From: Neelides folsomi
Lineage: Eukaryota > Arthropoda > Collembola > Neelipleona > Neelidae
Length of the DNA: 64,000 bases
NCBI GenBank assembly: GCA_034687125.1
Contig: JAQGBZ010000188.1
Coordinates: 1-64,000, forward strand
Direction: 5' to 3'
Shown here piece by piece: positions 50,279 through 64,000 of this stretch (positions are counted from its first letter, which is position 1; each line of letters begins with the position of its first letter). The position numbers and the translations under genes were made by a program. The notes below the pieces were generated by a model that was not told the origin of the DNA, searched no databases, and was given only the letters and a program-made list of their open reading frames with translations.

Positions 50279-53233
50279 CGCCCAATAATGACAACTCCTT
50301 GGTTTCAAAAACGATCTCTAAGCTTTCAATCTTTCCCTCAAACTGATTTCTAACGTCACATTGGGCTTTCACCGACTAACTAGCAGAAAATGTCTTGGAC
50401 CAAACTGTCCTGGATTCAAAGGTGCATTGAAGGTTTCCGTTCTTTTAACCTTAATCGACGCAGTGGGTAGATGTTTATATCTTAAAAGGAAAATTCAAGG
50501 AATTTAGGAACAAGAAAGTTACGAGATAATTTGGATAATTAAGGTCAAGGAATGTTCTTTTTGTTTCTTTTATTTCAATAATATAAATTGTTTTCAGCTA
50601 CTTGAATTAATATCAAATATATTATGTAAGGAGAAAGTAAAGAAGGAAAAATCAATCTCAATTCAATGTAAAGTTCACCTCTTTCAAGTTTTACTTTATA
50701 ATCAAGGATTTTGCAAAAGGCATTTAATGAGCTCATAACATGCAAGTTTTTACGAGTGAAAATTGGTCGAATAGATTTGTGATGGCATTGAATAAAAAGC
50801 AGAAGTGGAGCTTTTTCGGATTTTCATTCCTTGGGAGTTGTCGTTAATTCCTCCCAAGACTCCAAAATGATTAACTTAAAATTTAATAATTAAATACTAG
50901 GCAGATCCATATTATTTTTATAGTGATACTTACAATTACTTAAAGTTATGATAAGAAAATTTTCAACTTCAGTGTAATTATGTGAAATAGTAAAGTCGTT
51001 TAAATTAAAGGACTAATTCAGTTCTTAGATAGTGGAAAATGGCAAGGAGAGCATAAATAGGAAATGCTTGATCCATAACAAAGTATCAAAGAGTAAATCA
51101 TTATATGGGTCAAGTGCAAAACGAACGAAGCGAACCGTATATGTATTAGTAATTAAAAATAGATGAAAAGTTCAAAAGGGCAATATTATCGACACTACAG
51201 AACTTTTGACCTTATTTAAGATTACAGAGTCTCGCTCATTTATCAATATAATCATAAGAGCTCCTTGGGTTATTACAAGTAATAACGCGAGCAAAAACAT
51301 ATTACTCATTCACATACCCATTGACGATTATTTCTAATATTGTTTTAGAAAGTTTAGATGACAAATAAGATTGGGAGATAAAGTCGTCCAAAATGAGTTC
51401 ATTAAATAAAATGTAACATGATTTTAAAGGAAATTACTCAATGATCAAATGAAACAATTTCTCCAAACATTTAACTTTAAGAGTTGAATGATAAATGATA
51501 GAAGAATAGGGTCTCTATAACTTGGCAAGAAGGCGTTTTTAAATTCTAATCCTTTATTTTGACAGCCTTGAATCATGTTTTGGCTCCAGGAGCTGAATAA
51601 TAGAAAAAACTATTTTTAATACAAATTATGTTGAGTTTATTCACAAGGACAATCTTTATGTTCCAACTACCTTTACCAGTAAACTACATGTGGCTATATT
51701 AGAGTTTTTGTACAAATTCTATTAATTGTTAATAGGTTTTTACTACAATATTAAACAGGGATCTACTGTAGTATAGCATATGTGGATAGGTATAAGTATA
51801 GTACATATTATGTAGAGTATATCTGTAAAGTAAATCTGCTCAAGCCTAAAATCTAAGACTAAAATTTATTTTTTATTACTAAATGGAAAATTTTCACTAA
51901 CAATAAGAACTCAATTGCCAGTTACAAACATTTATGCATCAGGGCTTATGTAATTTTAAATTAAATGTAAGTTATTGTTCCTATAATATCTGTATATTCA
52001 AAGTGAAGAGATGCGTATTATCTATTAAAAATACTTAAGTAGCACAGAGAGAGTCATTACAAAATTCCAATTCTACACATTATTTAAAATAGACGTTTAA
52101 CACAACAATTATTCTTTAGCAATAACAAACATTTAAAACATTCAATTTTCGTACAGGGAAAATATACTTTGTAGCGATAATTTGCCCTATATGATAAATG
52201 TACATTTATGTATAGGTAAAAGATAAAATAATTTTGCGTTAAAATGGAGCACATCAAAGCAACTCCCAAGTGTTTGCACGCGTATCGAGTCTAGACAAGA
52301 TGATGTCAAAATAGTATAATAATTAATTATATTGACATTAAAATGAATGAAAAGTAAAGATAACAGTAAATATAAAAGATATATTATGTATAATTTGAAC
52401 GAAGCGACCATTGAACAGTATAATTTTAAAAATATATTATATTTCCATACTTTGTGATACACTCATGATTTCAAAACCATTAATTGACTACACCTAATTT
52501 AATATCCCATTTAATTACAAATATATGTTTAAATACTTTAAATTGAGGAGTTAAAGGCATTTATATAAAAGCTTATCTATCTTGACAAAAACTAATACCT
52601 CTAGCAAATAAAGACGTATGGGTCAAAATGAAGATCATGGTCTTTCCAAGAAGTTTTCATTCAAATTTACACTCAACCATGATCTTTAATTGAGATATCA
52701 TTTAAATATATATGAATGATAAATTAAATCTATATATATATATATAGCAAAAGGATTATAAAATAATCCAAACGACGTTTAAATAATGAATATGCAGATG
52801 TGCATCCACTGGTGGAAATAAAGGATAAAAGGAGGATTAAGAGTGCATCGTGAAAGGATTAAGTAAAGTGGTAAAACCAAAGTATTTTTACTTTTTATAA
52901 TACCCAGAACCGAAAGAAGGAGTCGGAGAGTGAAGGTGGGGAAGAGGGCAATTGAAGATCATGAGGAAATGAAGATGCGTCGAGGAAGATAGGTCTCATC
53001 CATTGAAGCATCATAGGAGTAGGGCGACGAAGTTATCTGAGAGCTCCACCCGACGAAGTAGGGGCAAGTTCTGAAATCTCCAGGTATAAATTTAGACTAC
53101 AGCCCCTCGGCTGGCTCTCGATTAGCCCAAAACCACTAGTCAGATTCCTCTGTCTTTCCTGACTACATCGGCGGCCATCGAGGGTCCTCCAAATCATCTG
53201 CTTCCCAAGACTTGAACAGGAACCAGAGTGACG
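50279..53233. other. Intergenic, about 3 kb, no supported gene
   Basis: Divergent upstream regions of the BTB gene and GDH. AT-rich, with a pure TA run at about 52733-52746. No exon-like blocks with linked splice sites. Confidence 0.5.
52733..52746. repeat. TA microsatellite
   Basis: About seven uninterrupted TA units followed by GC, in an AT-rich spacer upstream of GDH. Confidence 0.7.
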
Positions 53234-56561
<3,328 letters not shown>

Positions 56562-57005
56562 CAAATTTAACCTTAACTTGTCTGTCTTCTACTCTTCAAT
56601 TTATGTATGAGTGTTAGTCAATAGCCTGTAATGGAGTCTCGTCTAATAAACAAGTCTCATCTAATCAACATCTCCGGAATAAAAGTATTGCTTTAATCTT
56701 CAATCTTAATCATGTTCAAACATTTTACATCTCTTTCATAATTCATTACATTCTAATGATTCCAATTCCAACATAAAGAGCAAACATGAATTTTTTAAAT
56801 ATTTTAATTTACATTGACACCAAAACATAAGAACACAAATGCTCCGCTCAATTTTAAACATCAATGAACTATTTTGGTTGACGTTCTTGATTGTTGTTGA
56901 TTGTTGATGAGATGAAGATGAACTGATGAAGTAAAAGTTGCAAATCAAAGGAGGGAGATTCATACTAAAGCATGGAAAGTATACAAAAGCAGAATCTGAA
57001 AAGAA

Positions 57006-57701
57006 ATGAAACATCCACAAGATTTGCAAATAAAAGGAACAAAGGTAATTTTAGTTCCATATTGTCCTTCCCATGTTCCAAAATATCACGATTGGATGGG
57101 AGATCCCGAGATTCTTCGTCTAACTGGATCTGATCGTTTATCTCTTGAAGAAGAGTTCAAAATGCAGATCAGCTGGGAAAATGACGTTGACAGTAAGAGA
57201 AACACTTAAAAAACTCGATTCATTTCAAGGAATTTAGATCTTTTTCATTTTTGTAAAATTATTTTTAGAATGCACTTTCATCATTCTTGACCGACTGAAG
57301 TTTGAAGAAACGAACGATGAAATTCTGTCAATGGTCGGAGATACGAACATCTTTTTCTCTGTTGAAAATAATCCAGGAGTTGGTGAAATTGAAGTTATGA
57401 TTGGCGAGGAAGATGCGAGAAGAAAGGGAATGGCAACTGAAGCGTTGGAACTAATGCTAATCTATGGTAAGTCAATTAATTTGAATTTGAATTTGAATGC
57501 ATAATCGAAAGACTCGAATTTTATTGAGATCATTATATTTTAGGGAGAACCAATCTGCAAATTAAAAGTTTCATTGCTAAAATTAAGGACGACAACGACA
57601 AAAGTCAAAAGTTATTTGCCAAATTGGGATTTAATGAATCATCACGTTCTAAAGTCTTTCAAGAAATAACATTTGAATTAAATGACAATGATAAATCTTG
57701 A
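57006..57701 (+). CDS. NAT9: N-acetyltransferase 9-like protein
   Basis: Three exons, 57006-57192, 57269-57466 and 57544-57701; 180 residues, a little short of vertebrate NAT9 (about 207). The N-terminus [25 protein letters not shown] and the segment [16 protein letters not shown] are typical of NAT9, and a GNAT fold follows ([20 protein letters not shown] holds the acetyl-CoA loop). NAT9 is known in flies for stabilising microtubules and restraining JNK signalling. It lies 444 bases downstream of GDH on the same strand, with its own start. An overlapping ATG at 56972 is in another frame and gives no product. Confidence 0.9.
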
Positions 57702-58020
57702 TAAATTAATGAAATGTTTGTACTTTTGATTCGGTCGTCTGTGGAAGATTGGGGTACAAGGCGAAATACCTTTTGCCATTGGTCTAAACAAGACAATAAA
57801 GCCGGGATCTCAATATTTCATTTTTATCTTTATTAATTTAAATTATTTAATCACACTTTAACACTTTCTTCGTCACAATTCGTCATTTCTCATCAACATT
57901 AGCTAATTCCTATTCCTATAATCTATTTTTTAACCAAGTTAAAAGTTATATAATCACAAACCAATGAGAAAATTTAGTCAGAATTAATAGTAAATCTTGG
58001 GCAATTTAACTCACAAAATC

Positions 58021-59438
58021 ATGAGTCGGCTGATCAAAAAAGTCATTTTTACCAGCAATTTCTTACCCTCGTCAAAAAGGGCTTTTAATTTATTACGCTC
58101 TTCTGCGATTAATGATATAACAAGTTCAGCTCGGTATGCTTCTACTTATAAGGCCGCACTTGTCAAAGAATTCGGAAAACCTTTAGTCATTGAGAACTTG
58201 AAAAGGAAATCTCTGAAAAAAGGAGAAGTCCGAGTGGAAGTTTATTGTTGCGGAATAAATTCAATCGACTTGTCAAATATTTATGGAGAATTTGACCCAA
58301 AGCCCCAAATTCCATTTGTTCCTGGTTTTGAGGTGAGTAAAATAATTCTTGTATACCTTTCCATTGAGAAAAATAAAAATCTTTTTTTGAACTCCATTTA
58401 ACTTTTAAAGGTCTGCGGAGAAGTTGTTGAAGTCGCTGAAGGGGAATTTTCATCAAAGATCAAACTTGGACAACGGATAATTGGAATGAGTATGGATACA
58501 CATTTGGGAGGATTTGCAGAAGAGATCGTCATTTCAGCAAGGGTTCGTGGTCAATTACAATTTGTAAAGTAGTTACTTAATTTTCTGTAATATCTTTGTA
58601 TATTATCTTAATGAAACGGAGAAGTGGATTGCGAATGTGCAAATATTTAATAATCAATATTTTTATGCCCATAGGATGTTTGGCCAGTTGACGCAAATCT
58701 TAGCTTTGCAAACGGAGCTTCACTCATTAATTCTTATGCAACGGCTCTTCTAGCCTTGACCAGAAGAGCATCTGTTGAAGCAGGGCAGACGGTTCTTGTG
58801 ACAGGGGCGGCCGGACGTTTGGGTCTTGCCACACTCGATCTCGCGGCTAATGTTTACCGATGCAAAGTCATTGCTGTTTGCTCAAGTGAAGAAAAAGCAT
58901 CGATTGTGAGGGACAGAGGAGCTTTTGCCACGGTAACTCTCTCATCCAAAAAAGACATTGCTACTCAAGTGAGGAAACTCACTGGAGATGCCGGAGTCCC
59001 CATCATTATTGATTCTGTAGGAGGAGACGTTTTTCAACAAATAGTCAAATGGTGATTTTTACCACGAATTTTCAATTTCATGGAACTACTTTATTTTATC
59101 CATAAATTTAATATTAAATTATGATTTTTTAAATTTAAAGTGCGGCTGATGAAGGAAAAATCATCGTTGCTGGATTCGCTTCTAAAAAGATTCCCCAGAT
59201 CAGCGGGGAAGAGCTGATGGAAAATTCCATAAGCGTTCTCGGAGTCTCGCTTGATCAATACAGGAAAAAGAAGTTTGAAGTTTACAGAGAAGCCGTGTCG
59301 GACGTTATTGAAATGTGCGAAGAAAGACTTGTACATCCATTAGAGTCCAAGCATTTTCCTTTAGATAAAGTCAATGAAGCTGTAGAATATCTAAATGATA
59401 AGGAATCAGTAACTAAAATTGTTCTAGATTTAAGATAA
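58021..59438 (+). CDS. Quinone oxidoreductase-like protein, zeta-crystallin family
   Basis: Four exons, 58021-58332, 58411-58542, 58675-59051 and 59141-59438; 372 residues. A basic, Ser-rich N-terminus (MSRLIKKVIFTSN onward, about 40 residues) suggests mitochondrial import. A GroES-like domain follows (ALVKEFGKPLVIENL, PFVPGFEVCGEVVEV), then a Rossmann fold with VLVTGAAGRLGLATLDLA and IIIDSVGGDVF. No zinc ligands are seen, as expected of the MDR quinone reductase branch. Closest by pattern to quinone oxidoreductase-like protein 2. It would reduce small electrophiles or quinones with NADPH; the true substrate is unknown. An upstream non-ATG extension of the frame to 57997 is ignored. Confidence 0.88.
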
Positions 59439-59798
59439 TCCATTATACTAATTATCTACTATTAAGTATTTATGAATGGAATTCTTTCGTAAATCATTAT
59501 GCATCAATAAATGTCAATTAAGATCATTATGCTAATAATGTAATGATTATGAATTAAACTATGTCTAACAAACATGATGTTGTTTAATTTCATTAATCTC
59601 AAATTCACACTATTGGGATCATTTCATATCAAGTTAATTTTTTATTCGCTATAACAACTTTTCTTTTGTTTGTCTTTATCATAATTTTTTCCATGTTAAA
59701 AATGATTCAAAATTTTAGTAGATTAGTAAATTGGTAATTTTTGGATTTGATAAGGTTTCTAAATTCTAAGTTAACTTGAGGTCTCTGAGAAAGGGACG

Positions 59799-61186
59799 AT
59801 GGCATCTCCTTTGGTGGCCGACGACAAGCACGTCCTCGACGACGAAGCATTGGAAAATCTCTATGCTTGGATCGACTCTCTTCCTCTTTCTCGTCCAAAG
59901 AGAAATATTGCACGGGACTTCGCAGATGGAGGTATGAACCATCGAAATTGCAAAAAACCATTAACCTTTTTTAAAAACCTTTTACTTTTAAATTAAAGAT
60001 AACATGATTAAAAGCATAAAGACATCTTTATTGCCTTTCTTGTGAGTGCAAAAATCGTTAGATCACATTTCAAAACTTGCACTAGGTTGATTGTCTCTTT
60101 TGGCCCCTTTTAGTGATGGTTGCAGAGATTGTCGCTCATTATCTTCCCAAGATCGTCGAAATGCACAATTTCATCTCAGCTAGTGGACTTGCCCAAAAGA
60201 GAACAAACTGGAATACTTTGAATAGGAAAGTATTTGCTAAAATGGGTCTTAAAATTTCAGAACAAACTATCATGCAACTCGTTGAGGCTCGTCAAGGAGC
60301 CATTGAGCAGGTTCAATAATTAAAATAATTTAAATTCATAAAATATTCTTTGAACATTTTTACATATAAGATATACGAGATAAAAATATAAATAACGTTT
60401 AAATAGAATATAAAATTAAAATACCTTTAATTAAAATTTTAGGTCTTGTGGGATCTTCGTCGAAGATTGAAAGAACATCCCCAGAGCTTCACGGGCATTC
60501 AGTCCAATCGCTGGATTAATAAAAAGTCGGTGGTGAAAATTACTCCAAATTCCTATAAGGAACTTGCAAATGAAGAAGCGAAAAGCCGATCTGTGAATCA
60601 TTTTGGAGAGGAAATCATTTCATCCAGATTCTCAAAGGGACAATTGGCAATCGGACATGTGGACGAACGTCTTTCAAGGACTCAATGTCAGCAAAGTCAT
60701 CTTTTCATCGAAGAATCGGAAACTGCTTGCCCTTCAACTTGTGCTTTTGTCATGCACCCACATCCTGAACCACCACGCCAAATTGTTTACAAAGGAGTTA
60801 AAATGATCCCAATGGTTGTTTTGGAAAAGAGGGAAGAAGAATGGAAACAGATTGAGTTGGAAAACAAAGGCTATCGAGCACAAGTAAGCACATTTTTTAC
60901 AAAAGCTTATCTAAACAAAAGGATTCTAAACTGATATTTTATAAACATTGGATACAAAGTACATCGGATACAAAGCACATGATATTCAGCAAAACATATC
61001 CATATAGGATAGATATAAAATATGTTATTATAAGCATGAATATCGTGCCAAAATAATAATTAAAATAATTAATAGATTAATCGAATGGAGGCTTTGATTG
61101 GAGTCAAGAACTGTCGAATTGAAGATCTAAGCCATGAGCTGATTTGCGTGAGAGCGGATTTGGAGGCTTTCAATTCACACAGATGA
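59799..61186 (+). CDS. SPEF1: Sperm flagellar protein 1 (CLAMP), calponin-homology
   Basis: Four exons, 59799-59931, 60114-60310, 60443-60883 and 61076-61186; 293 residues. The N-terminal CH-like domain is typical: LENLYAWIDSLPLSRPKRNI, DGVMVAEIVAHYLPKIVEMH, NTLNRKVFAKMGLKI. A central low-conservation region follows (about 125-255), then a short coiled coil (KNCRIEDLSHELICVRADLEAF) in the last exon. SPEF1 binds and bundles microtubules, notably at the central pair of motile cilia and sperm tails. The last exon was found by its in-frame acceptor and the RIEDL motif; without it the ORF runs 17 codons into intron and stops. The exon 2 donor (GTTCAA) is weak but fixed by the frame. Its presence implies flagellated sperm or motile cilia in this animal. 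Confidence 0.92.
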
Positions 61187-62520
61187 TTTCCCTCCTTGAC
61201 TCCCATTCATGACGAAAAATGATGAATCGAAACTTTCTCATCCACCTCATGATTTATTAGTAATTAGAAAAATGTATTTTTCTCAAAATTCTCAATCTTT
61301 ACCTCGCAATTCGCATGGTACGATAAATTTGATGCGTAGTAAAAAGCAAATATGCAGTGGAAACTGACCAATTTATTCTTTTTTATTCTTTCGGGCCAAT
61401 TCACCTTTTACATTTACTCTTACTCACAGCAGGATCCTCATTTGAAATTGTTTAATTGATTGGTCAACTCTGCTAGACGATTTTCCTCGTAAGCAGGAAA
61501 AGTATTTTTTACGTTACGTTAGAACGAGAATTAATATCAATACAATACATAGGAGGGGATTTTATCTGACTTCTTCCAACAAAGACCGAGCGTGTTTATC
61601 AGTATTTATTTATATTAGGGGTATGAGTATGAGGAGTATGGAATGCCCTCAGCAGGTCTGTCAGTATTTTGCCAAGTTTTCCACATTTTTTCATTTTAGG
61701 GGCGAACTGGTTGTTCTTTCACAGGTTAATTATTATAGGTGTTTGGACTGCGCAAACCTTTCCTGAATTAGTAAATAGCCAATTCCTGCTCGCCACCTGA
61801 ATGAAGATGAGTTGGAGTTGGAATAGATAGGAACAATGGTCCTCCTTTTCCCGTTTTTTTTCTATTAAACTACAGACTGATCGTAAGTGGAGAGATTATG
61901 TGCCAAATATAGGAGTAATAGCGAAAGTGACGCATGTTTACAATGGAACTCTCTTGAAGCTATAGGCCATGTGTAGAGTCTCGGAATGTTTTCTTTATCT
62001 CTGACATGGTTAAATGAAGATATTGGGAATGTTATGAGACGGAGGTTGTAAAGATCCGTGATAAAAACCCAAAATGGAAATGTTTAGCAAAAGCAAATTG
62101 TGGCAAAAATTCCGCGTATATAGCGAAGAATGATAGGAAATTATTGTGAGTCCACTTATCACCTTCCATTTCCCTTTTCCTTGTCTGCACCAACACATTC
62201 TGAATTTAATAATAAAAAGAATGGCGTAAGCAATAATGAGGAAAAGACAGGCTCAATTCCTCCTCCTGACATATACACGTCTTTCTTCAGAGCTTGTTTC
62301 TTCATTTTGACACTTGTCCTATTAAAGCATACTTTTGACCTAAGAAGGTTCAGATTCACCTCGACACTTCTCTCTTTTCATAAATATTCATCATTGGTTC
62401 ATACAATTAATTATGACATGTGAAAATGCCGTTTGAGGAATTGAAGCTCCTCTGACCTTAAGTGACCCTTGATCGGATCAATTATTCCTGACTCCTCACT
62501 TTCAAAAGCGAAATCCCCAA
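61187..62520. other. Intergenic, promoter region of the Crk-like gene
   Basis: No supported gene. Overlapping ORFs at 62010-62423 on both strands have no coding character. It contains the 3' flank of SPEF1 and 5' DNA of the next gene. Confidence 0.45.
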
Positions 62521-63573
62521 ATGACAGATTCCATCAACCGAGAAAAAACATTCAATATTAATGACGAAGAGAGGTAAATACCCAAAATGTTTACAATTTT
62601 CTATCTGGGCCTGAATAGATTTAATTTCCTTTAATTGAATGAAACCTGTATTTGATTGTCGATTTTTATTTGTTTTCTCCATAAAATTAATTGTAATTTG
62701 ATGTGAAATAGCTGGTACTTTGGCAGTCTCTCGAGAGAGGAAGCGAATGATCTTCTTCACATCCAAGACGTAGGAGTTTTCCTTGTACGAGACTCAACAA
62801 GCTCGGAAGATTTGGTTTTATGTATTAGGTAAGCCGAGGAAAAGTTTCCAATCAGCGAATTCAATCTGTTTATTTACACCCTGGGAATTGCCTTCTGATT
62901 CAATTGGCCATTTCAGGGAGAGGAATGAAGTACGGCAGTATCCCATAAGGAAGGTAATTGAGGAAAACGGAATTCATTTCAAAATACGAGAAGAATTATC
63001 TTTTCAAGAAATGCCAGCTCTTCTTGCATTTTACAAACATCATAATTTTGACACAACGTCGCTCATTCGACCCATTAGCAAAGAAGATCTCGGCCGTCTT
63101 CTGCAATTTGTACTTTTGCATAATAATTCCCTTTCAACTTGGCAAGGTTTTAAAAAAATGTTTTATTCAGCCTCGTGATAGAAAGTCGGATCTCTCGAAT
63201 CACAAATTGAAAGGGCCAAAAACATCCATTCGCAAATCAGCCCCAGCAGAACTTTCTCTCACTGGAACTTCATGTAAAGTGGTGGATGTAAGAGCTTAAA
63301 TTCTAAAGTGCTAAATGCATAGAGAGAATCACTAATGACATGGTTGGACTTTAGGAACTAAATCCATTGTATGTTCGAGTTACGAAGAAATTGAAAGATG
63401 CGAGTGAGTACGTGCGAAGAGAGAGTCTTAAAGTGGAAGTTGGCGACGTTATCAAAGTCACCCACAGGTATCCTAATGGAGAATGGAGAGGAATCCTCAA
63501 TGGAACTTCAGGATATTTCAAAGCCGCCCACGTGGAAAAAATTGACACGCCAGTAACTCCAGAAGACCCTTGA
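62521..63573 (+). CDS. Crk: Crk-like SH2-SH3 adaptor lacking the first SH3 domain
   Basis: Five exons, 62521-62573, 62712-62828, 62917-63109, 63171-63287 and 63355-63573; 232 residues against about 270-300 in Crk. The SH2 domain spans about 18-110 with SWYFGSLSREEA, the phosphotyrosine-binding FLVRDS, MPALLAFYKHH and DTTSLIRPI, all close to Crk. A basic linker follows. The only SH3 (about 160-225) resembles the C-terminal SH3 of Crk: LYVRVTKKLKDASEYVRRES, VEVGDVIKVT, GEWRGILNGTSGYFKAAHV. The N-terminal SH3, which binds proline-rich partners such as C3G and DOCK180, is missing; the 61-base intron after the SH2 leaves no room for it. It would bind phosphotyrosine proteins at the membrane without the usual effector arm. 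The small first exon was chosen by frame and by DEES before WYFG. Confidence 0.85.
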
Positions 63574-64000
63574 ATTCAACTTTATTTAAAATAATTGAAT
63601 TTTTATACATGGCTATATATTTCATAGAGGTAGCACACTGAATGGCTTTATTTGCATGTAAAATTAAATATCTTTCACAAATATTGTATTAGTACGTAGA
63701 ATGAAGTTCAATGGGTTTATAAGATGCTTCATGTTAGTTTGCAAATATTTGTTTAACTTTAACCTCATGTGATGGTTTTGTGGTTTCAAATCCCTTTTTC
63801 CAATTATTCACCAGGAATGGTTGTTATATATATTTATTTTATTGATACGTTTAGTTGGTAGTTATTTTTGTAACTTAATTCAATGCTTGAAGAATATGCA
63901 ATTTAAATTATACAACTTTTTGCTAAATAAAGAAATATTTCATCATTTCAATTTACTTAAAATTCATCTTTGAATCTATTCTAATAAAAACCTATTAAAC
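63574..64000. other. 3' flank of the Crk-like gene
   Basis: AT-rich. AATAAA-type signals are seen near 63927 and 63981. No coding signal up to the window end. Confidence 0.4.

Noticed and set aside
63110-63178. Crk SH2 ORF ending at TGA 63176-63178 as the real protein end
   Set aside because: A 61-base intron at 63110-63170 joins in phase to an open linker exon and an SH3 exon.

Overview
This is a nuclear animal chromosome segment, most probably from an arthropod. It is AT-rich. Nearly all genes are split by short GT-AG introns, mostly 50-200 bases, and there is no operon structure. The gene set is metazoan: a Toll receptor of the protostome multi-cysteine-cluster type, a Crk-type adaptor, collagen prolyl 4-hydroxylase, SPEF1, hexameric glutamate dehydrogenase with an antenna, and peroxin-6. 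A cysteine-rich EB-type secreted protein, TTAGG-like sequence near the left end and several small secreted cysteine-rich peptides fit an arthropod. A springtail or other early-branching hexapod is possible, but I cannot prove the taxon.

Layout. 0.8-1.3 kb: small secreted cysteine-rich peptide (+). 2.8-4.6 kb: GPATCH3 (-), head-to-head with PEX6 (+, 5.3-8.8 kb). 8.93-9.49 kb: a 558-bp non-autonomous DNA transposon with a perfect 9-bp target duplication. 9.7-11.0 kb: a tandem pair of intronless Gly/Ser/Tyr/Lys-rich proteins. 12.2-13.0 kb: adenylate kinase (+), tail-to-tail with prolyl 4-hydroxylase alpha (-, 13.4-16.0 kb). 17.2-19.5 kb: F-box/LRR gene carrying one frameshift (-). 21.8-25.2 kb: intronless Toll receptor with a degenerate TIR (-). 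28.3-29.7 kb: retinol-dehydrogenase-like SDR (+). 31.0-32.4 kb: acidic secreted disordered protein (-). 34.6-35.7 kb: a broken and an intact small secreted peptide gene (+). 36.1-37.6 kb: secreted carbonic-anhydrase-like protein lacking two zinc ligands (-). 38.2-40.5 kb: hexokinase with a 9-nt micro-exon (-). 41.3-43.0 kb: cysteine-rich non-secreted protein of unknown function (-). 44.9-45.9 kb: EB-type secreted protein (+). 48.1-50.3 kb: BTB-BACK-PHR protein (-). 53.2-63.6 kb: a run of five plus-strand genes: GDH, NAT9, quinone-oxidoreductase-like, SPEF1 and a Crk-like adaptor lacking its first SH3 domain.

The genes do not form a single pathway. Themes are central metabolism (hexokinase, adenylate kinase, GDH, SDR, quinone reductase), matrix and secretion (P4H alpha and secreted peptides), innate immunity (Toll), ubiquitin adaptors (F-box, BTB) and cytoskeleton or cilia (SPEF1). 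Exon models were built by hand from splice sites and reading-frame continuity. Every multi-exon model closes in frame except the F-box gene. No tRNA, rRNA, CRISPR array or prokaryotic element was seen.
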